Shown here piece after piece: positions 26,081-35,171 of a stretch of DNA of 64,000 nt. The position numbers and the translations under genes were made by a program. The notes beneath the pieces were generated by a model. It did not search any database, was not told the origin of the DNA, and saw only the letters and a program-made list of their open reading frames with translations. The DNA lies in assembly GCF_032116555.1 (NCBI RefSeq), contig NZ_CP134949.1, positions 62,001 to 126,000 on the forward strand. Direction: 5' to 3'. The DNA is from Halobaculum sp. XH14 (GTDB taxonomy: Archaea; Halobacteriota; Halobacteria; Halobacteriales; Haloferacaceae). Each line of letters starts with the position of its first letter. The first letter of the stretch is position 1.

Positions 26081-28834
26081 ATGACACCGTCGCTCAGGCA
26101 CCTCGTCGTCGCCGGCGACGACGCCGCAGACGTGGCTGCGGGGCTCTCCGACGCGGGGAGCGACTCGGTCGAGGCCGTGGCCCTCTCGGAGCTACGGGGG
26201 CGGATCCGGTCGGGGTCGACCGACTCCCCGCCGCCCGACGCGGTGGTCCTCTCGAACGCTGCCGAGCCGGACGAGGAGACGCTCGACGCGCTCGACGTCG
26301 CCGGCGTCCCCGTCGTCGTCATCGGCGCGGAGCCGCCGCCGTACGCCGACGGGTTCGTCCCGACGGACGACCCGGCGACATTGCTCCTGGAACTGTCCCA
26401 CGCGGTCGCCGGCGAGACGCGGCTCCAGTTGCGCGAGAGCCGAAACCGCATCACCCGACTGCACGATGGAGCGGCCGAAATCGCCGCCTCCCGGAGCTTC
26501 GACGAGCTGTTCGAGCGCGCGAGCGACGTCGCCGAGCGGGTGCTCTCGTTCGACCACAGTTGGCTCGGCGTACACGAGGGCGACCGGCTCGTCGCCCGCT
26601 TCCGGATCGGCGACCCCGACCCGGTGCGGGACGGCATCGACGTCGACGAGGGGCTCGCGGGCGTGACGTTCCGGGAGAACGAGTCGATCCTGGTCGAGGA
26701 CGCCGACGAGCACGGCGGGGTACGGGATCCGGACGGGTTCGGGTCGTTCGTCAGCGTGCCGGTCGGCGACGTCGGCGTGTTCCAGGCCGCGTCGTCCCGA
26801 CGGGGCGGCTTCGACGGGGAGGACCTCGAACTCGCCGAGCTGTTCGCAACCCACGTCGCACAGGCCCACGGCCGCATCCAGGCCGAGACCGACCTCCGGG
26901 AGCGCCAGCGGACGGTGACCGAACTCCACCGCGCCGCTCCCGGCCTCATCGACGCCGACAGCGAGGAGGCGCTGTTCGAGCTCACCGTCGACATCGCGGA
27001 GAAGGTGCTCGCGTTCGACCGGTCGTACCTCCTCGTGGCGCTGCCTGACGGCGACGGCTTCGAGACGGTCGCGACCACCGACCCGGACGCCCCCGACCGA
27101 GCACCCAACGCCGGCGTCCTCGGCAAGACGTACGAGGAGGACCGGACGTTCCTCGTCGACGCGGTCGCGGACCACCCCCACGCGCGGCCCGACCGGGACG
27201 GCCCACAGAGCGCCATCAGCGTCCCGTTCGGCGACGACGCGGTGTTTCAGGTCATCGCCGAGCGGGAGGGCGCGTTCGACGAGGCCGACCGCGAACTCGC
27301 CGAACTGCTCGTCTCGCACGCGACTGCGACGCGCGAGCGGGTCCGCTCGGAGTCGGCGCTCCGGGAGTCCCGCCGAACCATCGAACGGCTCCACGAGGCG
27401 GCCACCGAGATCTCCCTGGCCGAAACCGAGGACGCCGTGCTCGACCGGGCCATCGACGCCGCCGAGGGCGTGCTCTCGTTCGACAGGTGTACCATCAGCC
27501 TGCTCGACGAGACGGGCGAGATGCTCGTGCCGGCGGCCGAACCCGAGAGCGCGGACCCGGACGCCTCCCGCGCGATGCACGTCTCGGAGGGCGTGACGGG
27601 ACGGACGTTCCGGACGGGCGAGTCGGTCCTGATCGAGGACGTCGCCGACAGCGAGGACGCATCGCCCGCCAAGCCGGAGTACCGCTCCGGGGTGAGCGTG
27701 CCGATCGGTGACCTCGGCACCTGTCAGGCGGTGGCGACGCGGCCGAACGCGTTCGACGAGACGGACCTCGAACTCGCCGAACTGCTGATGTCACACGTCG
27801 CGGTCGCGCTGGAGCGCGTCCGTGCCGAGGGGGACCTCCGCGCCGAGCGGGACCGGCTCTCCGCGCTGTTCGAGAACGTCCCCGACGCCGCCATCTCGTT
27901 CGAGATGGTCGACGGCCAGCCCATCGTGCAGGAGGTCAACAGCGCCTTCGAGGACGTGTTCGGCTACGACGAGGCGGACGTCCTCGGCCGGGACGTCGAC
28001 GAGTTCATCGTTCCCGACGAGGGCGACCTGAAGCGGGAGGCCGCGGAGCTGAACAGGCGACTCAAGCAGGGGGACAACGTGAGGCGGGAGACCCGGCGGC
28101 TGACCGCCGACGGCGTGAGGGACTTCCTGATGTACGTGGTCCCGCTCGAACTCGACACCGAGAACCTCGGCGGCTACGCCATCCTCTCGGACATCACCGA
28201 GCGGAAGGAGCGCGAACGGGCGCTCGAGCGGCAGAACGAACGGCTCGAGGAGTTCGCCTCGGTCGTGAGCCACGACCTCCGGAACCCGCTCTCGGTCGCG
28301 GAGGGCTACCTCGACCTGGCGCGAGAGACGGGCGACGACGAGCACATCGACACCGTCGCGGACGCCCTCGATCGGATGCGGGGACTCATCGACGACCTGC
28401 TGACGCTCGCCCGGGAGGGCCGGGTCGTCGGCGACACGGAGGCCGCCGAACTGGCGGCCGTCGCGGACGTCGCCTGGCGGCACGTCGACACCGACGAGGC
28501 GACGCTGGCGGTCGAGGAGGACTGCGTCGTCGAGGCCGACCCGGACCGCCTCTCGGAACTGCTGGAGAACCTGTTTCGCAACGCGGTCGAGCACGGCGAC
28601 CCCGACGTCGCCGTCCGCGTCGAGTGCACCGAGGCCGGCTTCGCCGTCGAGGACGACGGGGACGGCATCCCGGAGGCCGACCGCGAGACGGTGTTCGAGC
28701 CGGGCGTCACCACCTCCCAGGACGGTACCGGGTTCGGGCTCGCCATCGTCCGCAGGGTCGCGGAGGCCCACGGCTGGTCGGTCGAACTCACGGAGTCGTC
28801 GTCGGGCGGCGCGCGGTTCGAGTTCTCGACGTGA
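26081..28834 (+). CDS. Sensor histidine kinase with three GAF domains and a PAS domain
   Basis: A 917-residue soluble kinase with no transmembrane segment. After a receiver-like N-terminal region (about 1-115, DAVVLSN, VPVVVIGAEPP) come three similar GAF modules (about 125-275, 290-445, 455-590), each with a SFDRS/SFDHS-like start and a SVPxGD motif. A PAS domain (about 595-705) follows. The HisKA dimerisation helix carries His731 in SHDLRNPL; the ATPase domain has Asn834 in RNAVEHG and DDGDGIPEA, then GTGFGLAIVRR. Inputs are probably small molecules, light or redox. No cognate response regulator lies beside it. A TATA-like TTCTTAAATTC is at 26029-26039. Confidence 0.93.
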   Translation: MTPSLRHLVVAGDDAADVAAGLSDAGSDSVEAVALSELRGRIRSGSTDSPPPDAVVLSNAAEPDEETLDALDVAGVPVVVIGAEPPPYADGFVPTDDPATLLLELSHAVAGETRLQLRESRNRITRLHDGAAEIAASRSFDELFERASDVAERVLSFDHSWLGVHEGDRLVARFRIGDPDPVRDGIDVDEGLAGVTFRENESILVEDADEHGGVRDPDGFGSFVSVPVGDVGVFQAASSRRGGFDGEDLELAELFATHVAQAHGRIQAETDLRERQRTVTELHRAAPGLIDADSEEALFELTVDIAEKVLAFDRSYLLVALPDGDGFETVATTDPDAPDRAPNAGVLGKTYEEDRTFLVDAVADHPHARPDRDGPQSAISVPFGDDAVFQVIAEREGAFDEADRELAELLVSHATATRERVRSESALRESRRTIERLHEAATEISLAETEDAVLDRAIDAAEGVLSFDRCTISLLDETGEMLVPAAEPESADPDASRAMHVSEGVTGRTFRTGESVLIEDVADSEDASPAKPEYRSGVSVPIGDLGTCQAVATRPNAFDETDLELAELLMSHVAVALERVRAEGDLRAERDRLSALFENVPDAAISFEMVDGQPIVQEVNSAFEDVFGYDEADVLGRDVDEFIVPDEGDLKREAAELNRRLKQGDNVRRETRRLTADGVRDFLMYVVPLELDTENLGGYAILSDITERKERERALERQNERLEEFASVVSHDLRNPLSVAEGYLDLARETGDDEHIDTVADALDRMRGLIDDLLTLAREGRVVGDTEAAELAAVADVAWRHVDTDEATLAVEEDCVVEADPDRLSELLENLFRNAVEHGDPDVAVRVECTEAGFAVEDDGDGIPEADRETVFEPGVTTSQDGTGFGLAIVRRVAEAHGWSVELTESSSGGARFEFST

Positions 28835-28964
28835 GGCCGCCAGCGACCGGGTGGCGCCTGGCGCGTCCGAGCCGCAGCGAGGAGCGCCCCGACCACCCCA
28901 GAGGGTGTTCTGATGGCTGCACGGGTGGCCCACGCTTAAGCCGAACGCGACCGTCCCTTCGACC

Positions 28965-29507
28965 GTGTCGACCGCAGCCAGCGGCGGGGCCGCGGGGCGG
29001 CTGGGATCCCGGCTCGGCCTCGTCGCGCTCGTCGTCCTCGTCAACGCGCTCGGCGCGGCGCCGGCGCTGCTCGCCGGCCCGGACACCGCCTGGTTCGCCG
29101 CGCTGGCGAAGCCGGGGCTCTACCCGCCGCCGGTCGTCTTCGGCGTCGTCTGGACGCTCCTGTTCACTCTGCAGGCGGTCGCGCTGTGGCTCGTCGTCCG
29201 CGGCGGCTCCGGTCGGACCGGGGACGGTGACGCCGGCGTTCGAGGCTGGGGTCGCCCCCGGCGCGTCGCGGTCGCGGCGTTCCTCGTCCAGTTCGCCGTC
29301 AACCTGGCCTGGACGCCGACGTTCTTCGGACTTCAGCGGCTGCTGGGCGGCCTGGTGGTCATTCTGGTGCTGTTCGGACTGGCGCTCCTCACGGCCGGCG
29401 CGTTCGCGCGGGTCGACCGCCGGGCGGCGCTGCTGCTGGTGCCGTACCTCGCGTGGGTCGCGTTCGCGGCCGTGCTGAACTACCGGTTCTGGGCGCTGAA
29501 CGCCTGA
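28965..29507 (+). CDS. TspO/MBR family protein
   Basis: A 180-residue five-helix membrane protein with the TspO signature: WFAALAKPGLYPPPVVFGVVWTLLF-like sequence in helices 1-2, NLAWTPTFF in the centre, and a final LNYRFWALN. TspO proteins bind tetrapyrroles and regulate stress responses. A Gly/Arg-rich loop of about 20 residues after helix 2 is longer than usual. GTG 28965 has a TATA-like CGCTTAAGC (28932-28940) about 27 bases before it, so the mRNA probably begins at the GTG. Confidence 0.9.
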   Translation: MSTAASGGAAGRLGSRLGLVALVVLVNALGAAPALLAGPDTAWFAALAKPGLYPPPVVFGVVWTLLFTLQAVALWLVVRGGSGRTGDGDAGVRGWGRPRRVAVAAFLVQFAVNLAWTPTFFGLQRLLGGLVVILVLFGLALLTAGAFARVDRRAALLLVPYLAWVAFAAVLNYRFWALNA

Positions 29508-29518
29508 CCGGTCGCCCG

Positions 29519-30544
29519 TCAGGCCGACTCGACCGCGTCCGCGATGCGGTCGAGCGCCGTTTCCACGTCCTCGCCGTCGACGTCGAGGTGGGTGCAGAGC
29601 CGGCAGGTGTGCTCGCCGAACGGGGAGAAGGAGACGTCACGCGCCTTGCAGGCCGTCGAGAGTTCCTCGCCGGTGAGTCCCGCGCCCCCGCTATTGACCA
29701 TCACGATGTTCGTGTCCGGCGTCGGCGCCGAGAGCCCCTCGATGGCGTTCAGGCCCTCGGCGAGTCGCCGCGCGTGCTCGTGGTCCTCGGCGAGGCGGTC
29801 GACGTTGTCCAGCGACTCCAGTCCCGGCGCGGCGATGATTCCCGCCTGCCGCATCGCGCCGCCGAACAGCTTCCGGATCCGGCGCGCCCGGTCGACGAAC
29901 GCCGCCTCGCCCGCCAGAACCGACCCGACGGGCGCGCCCAGCCCCTTCGAGAGACAGAACAGCACCGAGTCGACGTGTTCGGTCATCGCGGCCGGGTCCT
30001 CCTCGAGCGCGACGCAGGCGTTCAGGAACCGGGCGCCGTCGAGGTGGACCGGCACGTCGCGCTCGTGGGCCGCCGCGGCCGCCGCGTCGAGGTGCTTCTT
30101 CGGGACCGCGACGCCGCCCCGGGAGTTGTGGGTGTTCTCGAGACAGAGCAGCCCCGTGCCGGGGCGGTGGAGGTCCTCGGCGACGTACCCGGCTTCGACC
30201 TGCTCGGGCGTCGGGACGCAGCGCTCGCCGCAGTCGAGGATACGCGGCTGGACGCCCGAGAGCTGCGGGATGCCGCCGAGTTCCCACTTGTACACGTGGG
30301 CCTGCTCGTCGCAGAGCAGTTCCTGGCCCCGGTCGGTGTGGGTCCGGATGGCGATCTGGTTGCCCATCGTCCCGGAGGGGACGAACAGGGCGGCCTCCAT
30401 CCCGGCGAGGTCGGCCGCGCGCGCCTCGAGTTCGTTGACGGACGGGTCGTCACGGTACACGTCGTCGCCGACGGGCGCGTCCGCCGCGGCCCGCCGCATC
30501 GCGTCGCTCGGCTTCGTGACGGTGTCCGAACGGAGATCGATCAT
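29519..30544 (-). CDS. Low-specificity threonine aldolase
   Basis: A 341-residue fold-type I PLP enzyme cleaving threonine or allo-threonine to glycine and acetaldehyde. It begins IDLRSDTVTKPSDAMR, has VPSGTMGNQIAI, LENTHNSRGG, HLDGARFLNA, and the PLP lysine in FCLSKGLGAPVGS. It may supply glycine or degrade threonine. It is convergent with tspO (11 bases) and stands alone on its strand. Confidence 0.93.
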   Translation of the reverse strand: MIDLRSDTVTKPSDAMRRAAADAPVGDDVYRDDPSVNELEARAADLAGMEAALFVPSGTMGNQIAIRTHTDRGQELLCDEQAHVYKWELGGIPQLSGVQPRILDCGERCVPTPEQVEAGYVAEDLHRPGTGLLCLENTHNSRGGVAVPKKHLDAAAAAAHERDVPVHLDGARFLNACVALEEDPAAMTEHVDSVLFCLSKGLGAPVGSVLAGEAAFVDRARRIRKLFGGAMRQAGIIAAPGLESLDNVDRLAEDHEHARRLAEGLNAIEGLSAPTPDTNIVMVNSGGAGLTGEELSTACKARDVSFSPFGEHTCRLCTHLDVDGEDVETALDRIADAVESA

Positions 30545-30624
30545 CGGGTGACAGTCGTCGTTCGCGCGGAAATATCGCGCGGTCCCCGGGCGATGTTGCT
30601 CCTTCGTCGCCGCTACTGTCCCAC

Positions 30625-30696
30625 CGCCCGACCGTCCACCGGCCCTTACGCCCAACTGCCCACTAGCCCATACGCCCGACCGGCCACCTGCCAGCG
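30625..30696. repeat. Three imperfect 24-base tandem repeats
   Basis: Units at 30625-30648, 30649-30672 and 30673-30696 each start CGCCCRACYG. They lie about 80-150 bases upstream of the threonine aldolase start. They might affect its promoter or be neutral slippage products. Confidence 0.65.
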
Positions 30697-30775
30697 TCCG
30701 CCGGACTACCCACGGCGGCACGAGCGGTAGTCGGGGGAGCGGCGCTCGGCCGAGTTCCCGCAGGGGGAGGGAATG

Positions 30776-30890
30776 GAAGGGGCCGCGGCTCTCGGGGAAC
30801 CCCGGACCCGTAAGCACCGCAGGAGCGACCGCAGGAAGCGGCGAGGAGCACAGCGCGGTCCGCGGGAGCCGAGAGCCGCGGGGGCTTCCG
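30776..30890. repeat. Foldback repeat element, copy A
   Basis: It is bounded by inverted repeats at 30776-30796 and 30870-30890: an outer 5-bp match (GGAAG/CTTCC), a GGG/GGG mismatch, then 13 perfect pairs (CCGCGGCTCTCGG). Internal blocks AAGCACCGC and GAGGAGCACAGCG recur in copy B at 42682-42848. Non-coding; possibly a miniature mobile element or a structured RNA. Confidence 0.6.
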
Positions 30891-31023
30891 AGGCGGTCCG
30901 AACGGGGCGGGTGGCTGCTCCAGGTACGGTGATACAGGAGACGACTGATGACACACGGGGAAACCGACCGGACCACACGCACCACGAGAAGGCTTACGTT
31001 GGCTCCCCCAATACCCCGACTCG

Positions 31024-31680
31024 ATGGCCGACATCCTGCCCTCCACCCCCGACCTCGGGAGCCCCGAGGAACGCGAGCCGCGGGTGCTCGGCGTCGACGC
31101 CGACGACGCCGACGACGTGCTCGCCGCACTCTCCTCCGAGACCGCGAGGACCGTCCTCGCGACGCTGCACAGCGACCCCGGCAACGCCAGCGACGTCGCC
31201 GAGCGCGCCGACACCAGCCTCCAGAACGCACAGTACCACCTGAAGCGGCTCCGCGAGGCCGGCCTCGTCGAGGTCGGCGGCACCGCCTACTCCGAGAAGG
31301 GCCGCGAGATGGACGTCTACCGGCCCGCCGACCGCGCGCTCGTGCTCGTCGCCGGGCGCGAGGAGGACACCCGCGGGCTGAAGGGGACGCTCAAGCGCCT
31401 GCTCGGCGGCGTCGGCGTCGTCGGGCTGCTCGCGGTGCTCATCGAGACGGCCCTCGAGGGGCCGTTCGCCCCGCCGCTCCCGTTCGGAACGGCCGCGAGC
31501 GGCTCCGCCGACGCTGGCGGGGAGTACCAGATGACGGCCGAGTCGACGGATATCGCCGCCTCCGCCGGGCCGACCCTGCTGGAGCAGGTCGCGGCCTCGC
31601 CGGGCGCGCTGTTCTTCCTCGGGGGCGTACTCGCGCTCGCGCTGGCCGTCGGGTACGTCTACTGGCGACGGAGCCGCTGA
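31024..31680 (+). CDS. ArsR-type winged helix regulator with C-terminal membrane helices
   Basis: A 218-residue protein. Residues about 25-95 form a winged helix (LAALSSETARTVLATLHSD, NAQYHLKRLREAGLVEV). Two hydrophobic helices follow, near 120-142 (VGVVGLLAVLI) and 190-212 (ALFFLGGVLALALAVGYVYW), so the regulator is probably membrane-tethered with a short external loop between them. This architecture is common in haloarchaea. The ATG at 31024 sits at the predicted leaderless start. Target genes are unknown. Confidence 0.82.
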   Translation: MADILPSTPDLGSPEEREPRVLGVDADDADDVLAALSSETARTVLATLHSDPGNASDVAERADTSLQNAQYHLKRLREAGLVEVGGTAYSEKGREMDVYRPADRALVLVAGREEDTRGLKGTLKRLLGGVGVVGLLAVLIETALEGPFAPPLPFGTAASGSADAGGEYQMTAESTDIAASAGPTLLEQVAASPGALFFLGGVLALALAVGYVYWRRSR

Positions 31681-31933
31681 GTCGGGGGCTCACCGCGAGC
31701 TGTGACGACCGCGGGACCCGCGGTCGACGGGTGCGTGTGTGACTAAAAGCGCCGTTTGACATTACCGTGGGTATATGCTGTGAGCGGCAGTACGGGTGAG
31801 TACGGTCCCCCGACGCTTCGGCCCTCCAACCCGGTCCCCGCTGAACCCCCCGCTCCGCCCGAACGGACGGCACCCGTTTCGAGACGCTCTCTTGTGGAGG
31901 ACCCTCGCCGGTCCACACCGACCATCGTTCGTC

Positions 31934-32482
31934 CTACTCGCGGTCGGGCGACACCGTGAACCGCCGGAACGGTTCCCCGTCCGTCGTCACCAGTCGCCCG
32001 ACCAGCCCCTCCGCCGCCGGGTCGGCTTCCAGTTCGGCGTGTGCGGCGCGGTTCCCCCGCGGCTGGGCGTGGCTCCCCGGGTTCAACAGCGGGACGTCGC
32101 CGGAGTCGTCGAACTCCGGGCGGTGGCTGTGGCCGAACACGACCAGGTCCGCGTCCCGCTCGCGGCCGAACAGCGCCAGCCCGGTCGCGCCGCTCCGACT
32201 GCGGTGCCGGACGGCGACCGTGACGCCCTCGTAGGCGACGACCCGGTCGGTCGGGAGCCGGTCCCGCACGGCCGCGTCGTCGTTGTTGCCGACGACGCCC
32301 GACAGCGAGTCGTTCTCGTCGAGGAAGGCGTCGAGCACCGGTTCGCGGTAGAAGTCGCCGGCGTGGATCACGCGGTCGGCCTCGCGGACCGCCGCCAGCG
32401 TCCGTCCGCGGAGGCGATGGCCGTCCGTGCCGTGGGTGTCGGAGACGACGGTGAGCACGTCCGACCGTACGGGTGCCGACAC
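31934..32482 (-). CDS. Metallophosphoesterase, YfcE family
   Basis: About 182 residues with calcineurin-like phosphoesterase motifs: VVSDTHGTD, VIHAGDFY, VVGNNDD, and the paired histidines in VFGHSHRPE. Such enzymes hydrolyse phosphodiesters using two metals. The start is uncertain. GTG 32482 gives the length and N-terminus usual for the family, while ATG 32551 adds 23 residues and sits about 30 bases from a weak minus-strand TATA-like element near 32578-32588. Divergent from the DUF7344 gene. Confidence 0.82.
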   Translation of the reverse strand: MSAPVRSDVLTVVSDTHGTDGHRLRGRTLAAVREADRVIHAGDFYREPVLDAFLDENDSLSGVVGNNDDAAVRDRLPTDRVVAYEGVTVAVRHRSRSGATGLALFGRERDADLVVFGHSHRPEFDDSGDVPLLNPGSHAQPRGNRAAHAELEADPAAEGLVGRLVTTDGEPFRRFTVSPDRE

Positions 32483-32638
32483 CTGAACGGTTCGGTCCGG
32501 CGGCCGGTCGTGCCGCGGCGACCCGCCGTCCGGAACCCGCAGCCATCCCACAGCCAGACGACAGCGACGGCGCAGGAACGTATTTGTACCACGGATTCTG
32601 GGCCGTACAATTATACGCGCCGACGCCTAGCCGAGCGT

Positions 32639-33088
32639 ATGGCAGAGGAGTCACGCGACGGCGGGGAGACGGACGCGTCCGGACCGAGCGGTCCGCGTGA
32701 GACCATCAACCAGGGAATGCTGGACCTGGAACACGTGTGCGAGACGCTCGCTCACTCGCGCCGTCGCTACCTCATCTACTCGCTGAAGGAGGACACCGAG
32801 TGGTCGCTGCGGGAACTCGCAACCAGGGTCGCCGCGTGGGAGGACGACGTCCCCGAGGCGGCCGTGAGCGAGGCGCGCCGCGACCGGGTGTACGTCTCCC
32901 TGTATCACACGCACGTGCCGAAGTTGCGGGACGAGGGGGTCGTCGCGTGGGACCCGGGGACGGAGACGATCACGGCCGGCGAGCACGCCGAGCAGGTGCT
33001 GGCCGCGCTCGCCGGGATGGGCGCGAGCCTCGACGCCAGCCAGGAGGCCCACGCGCGCACCATCGACGGTCCGGGGGTCGAGGAATGA
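32639..33088 (+). CDS. DUF7344 winged-helix domain protein
   Basis: A 149-residue predicted transcription regulator. The helix-turn-helix part runs from about residue 28 (HVCETLAHSRRRYLIYSL, WSLRELATRVAAWE), continuing with YVSLYHTHVPKLRDEGVVAWD, the DUF7344 pattern. The N-terminus is acidic and disordered. A good TATA-like AATTATACG (32607-32615) lies about 28 bases before the ATG. It overlaps the following HalOD1 gene by four bases (ATGA), so the two are coupled. Confidence 0.8.
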   Translation: MAEESRDGGETDASGPSGPRETINQGMLDLEHVCETLAHSRRRYLIYSLKEDTEWSLRELATRVAAWEDDVPEAAVSEARRDRVYVSLYHTHVPKLRDEGVVAWDPGTETITAGEHAEQVLAALAGMGASLDASQEAHARTIDGPGVEE

Positions 33089-33432
33089 CGAGTCCGGCCG
33101 ACGAGTGGACCGCCGACGGGGGAGAGTCCCTGGACGAGTCGGACGGGACCTTGCGGGAACTCACGCAGGCACACTACGACCCGGCGACGAACGGGGAGCT
33201 CTCGACGGCCATCGTCTACGCCGTCGCCGAGGCCGCGGGCGTCGAGGCGACCGAACTCAGGTCGCCCCTGCTGTACGACGCGGTCGACGTGGCCGCACTG
33301 GAGAGCGCGCTTTTCGGCCCGAACACGGACGGGCACTCCCGACGGGGCGTCGAGACGGTCGAGTTCGAGTTCGACGGGTACCTCGTCCGCGTCCGCAGCG
33401 ACGGCTGGATCACGGTGCTGGAACCGGGATGA
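33085..33432 (+). CDS. HalOD1 output domain protein, coupled to DUF7344
   Basis: A 115-residue HalOD1 protein: ELSTAIVYAVAEAAGVEATEL, SPLLYDAVDVAALESALFG, then the beta-rich VEFEFDGYLVRVRSDGWITV end. Its start codon lies inside the stop region of the DUF7344 gene. Coupled translation suggests the two proteins act together in one regulatory pathway, which is inference. Confidence 0.78.
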   Translation: MTSPADEWTADGGESLDESDGTLRELTQAHYDPATNGELSTAIVYAVAEAAGVEATELRSPLLYDAVDVAALESALFGPNTDGHSRRGVETVEFEFDGYLVRVRSDGWITVLEPG

Positions 33433-33510
33433 GTCCGGCGCGGACCGAATCCCCCCGGCGGCCCGACCGGTCCACCCAAAGATAAGTTCGGGGCGGGCGA
33501 GTGTCCGGCA

Positions 33511-34473
33511 ATGGCCGGGAGCAAGTCCGTCGTCATCGCCGCGCTGTTCGCCAACGGCGCGATCGCAGTCACGAAGTTCGTCGGCTACCTGCTGACCGGA
33601 AGCCCGTCGATGCTCTCGGAGACGTACCACTCCGTCTCGGACACCGGGAACCAGGTGTTCCTGCTCATCGGCATCCGCTACTCGGCCCAGGAGGCGAACC
33701 GGACGCACCCGTTCGGCTACGGCAAGGCGCAGTTCTTCTACGCGTTCCTCGTCTCCGTGCTGCTGTTCGGCATCGCCGGCTGGGAGTCGCTGAACCACGG
33801 CTGGAACGCCCTCACCGGGGGCGGGCACGGTGCCGAGCAGGCCGACGTCGTCATCGCCGGCGTGAACCTCACCGAACTGCTGCCCGTGGAGGCGTTCTGG
33901 GTCAACGTCGTCGTCCTCGTCGGCGCCATCCTGTTCGAGACGTACGCGTTCTGGAAGGCGTACCAGGAGCTGAACCGCCAGACGGAGCTGTACGGCTGGT
34001 CCGGCTTCAGGGAGGCGTTCCGGAAGACGAGCGACGTGACGACGCTCACCGCGTTCACCGAGGACGCGGTGGCGCTGGGCGGGGCGATCATCGCGCTCGT
34101 CGGCATCAGCCTGACCCGATACACGGGTAACGGCGCGTACGACGCCGCGTCCGCGGTGATCATCGGCCTGTTGCTGATGGGGTTCGCGCTCGCGCTCGCC
34201 TGGGAAAACAAGCGCCTGCTGGTCGGCGAGTCGCTCCCCGAGGACGTCGAAGCCGAACTCCGGGCGGCGGTCTCGGGGAACGGTCGCGTGACCGACCTCC
34301 GGGAGCTCCGGACGATGTTCATCGGGGCGAACGAGGCGCTCGTGACCGTGACCGTCGGCTTCGACGACGACATGGTCACCGACGAGGTCGAGGCGGAGAT
34401 CGAGCGGATCGAGCGGGCGCTGCGGGAGCGGGACGAGCGGGTGAAGCTGGTCTACGTCGAACCGGAGCGGTAA
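33511..34473 (+). CDS. Cation diffusion facilitator (CDF) family transporter
   Basis: A 320-residue CDF protein exporting divalent metals in exchange for protons. About six helices; the metal site of helix 2 reads SETYHSVSDTGNQVFL (His and Asp), and a second one includes TEDAVALGGAI near residue 185. The family's HPFGYGKAQFF loop is intact. The cytosolic C-terminal domain (about 245-320) is of the ZT-dimer type. A TATA-like AAGATAAGTT is at 33479-33488, about 27 bases upstream. Confidence 0.9.
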   Translation: MAGSKSVVIAALFANGAIAVTKFVGYLLTGSPSMLSETYHSVSDTGNQVFLLIGIRYSAQEANRTHPFGYGKAQFFYAFLVSVLLFGIAGWESLNHGWNALTGGGHGAEQADVVIAGVNLTELLPVEAFWVNVVVLVGAILFETYAFWKAYQELNRQTELYGWSGFREAFRKTSDVTTLTAFTEDAVALGGAIIALVGISLTRYTGNGAYDAASAVIIGLLLMGFALALAWENKRLLVGESLPEDVEAELRAAVSGNGRVTDLRELRTMFIGANEALVTVTVGFDDDMVTDEVEAEIERIERALRERDERVKLVYVEPER

Positions 34474-34543
34474 CTCGGCGCCCGAGGGCGCGTGCGAACT
34501 CCCGACACGCCCGACTTTTCCCGTCCCGGCCTGATGGGCCCCC

Positions 34544-35128
34544 ATGGGAATCGGGGAGACGGCGCGGGCGGCCTACCGGGACGCGCTGCCCGCGCTGTCG
34601 GGCAGCCTCGTCGGCGGGCTGCTCGCGGGCGTCGTCCTCGGCGGGATGCGCGCGGAGTTCCGCGCCGTTCCGGGCCTCCTCGTCCTCGTCCCCGCGCTGC
34701 TCGCGACCCGCGGGAACGTCTACGGCAGCTTCGGCGCGCGGCTCTCGACCGGGCTCCACCAGGGGCTCGTCGAACCGCGCGTTTCCCCCGGCGACGAGCG
34801 GCTGCGCGGGGCCGTCGCCGCCGCGCTCTCGAACGGCGTCGGCGTGGCCGCCTTCGCCGCGGTGGCGGCGTTCCTCGCGCTCCGACTGCTCGGCGAGCCG
34901 GTCGCGCCGCTCGGGACGCTCGTGCTGATCGCGGTGCTCGCGGGGCTGCTCTCGGGCGCCGCGCTCGCCGCCGTCGTCATCGTCGTCGTCTTCGCGGGCT
35001 ACCGGCGCGGGCTCGACCCCGACACGCTCGTCGGGCCGCTGGTGACGACGACCGGCGACGTGTTCGGCACGCTGTTCCTCCTCGTCGCGGTGCGGGCGAC
35101 GCTGGCGCTCGTGGGGGGTGGCGGATGA
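34544..35128 (+). CDS. MgtE/SLC41-type magnesium transporter half, first of a pair
   Basis: A 194-residue protein with five helices, equal to the integral membrane domain of MgtE/SLC41 without CBS or N domains. Family features are LVPALLATRGNVYGSFGARLST and, near the end, LVGPLVTTTGDVFGTLFLL, which includes the ion-pore Asp. A TATA-like GACTTTTCCC (34513-34522) fits a leaderless ATG. The next gene is a diverged homologue, so the functional unit may be a heterodimer. Confidence 0.82.
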   Translation: MGIGETARAAYRDALPALSGSLVGGLLAGVVLGGMRAEFRAVPGLLVLVPALLATRGNVYGSFGARLSTGLHQGLVEPRVSPGDERLRGAVAAALSNGVGVAAFAAVAAFLALRLLGEPVAPLGTLVLIAVLAGLLSGAALAAVVIVVVFAGYRRGLDPDTLVGPLVTTTGDVFGTLFLLVAVRATLALVGGGG

Positions 35129-35171
35129 CCGCGGCCCGGCGGTGCCGACCGGACGCCAGCGGAGGTGACCG

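Larger units (their letters stand above)
30545..31023. other. 479-base spacer with tandem repeats and a foldback element
   Basis: There is no supported gene here. The spacer holds three 24-base tandem repeats (30625-30696) and a foldback element (30776-30890). Near its right end, GGCTTACG (30993-31000) is a TATA-like box about 27 bases before the ATG of the ArsR-type gene at 31024. Confidence 0.6.

Noticed and set aside
31681-31933. Possible small gene with a GTATATGC promoter-like sequence
   Set aside because: Short frames here are Pro/Arg-rich, start with TTG, and show no family or ribosome-binding pattern.
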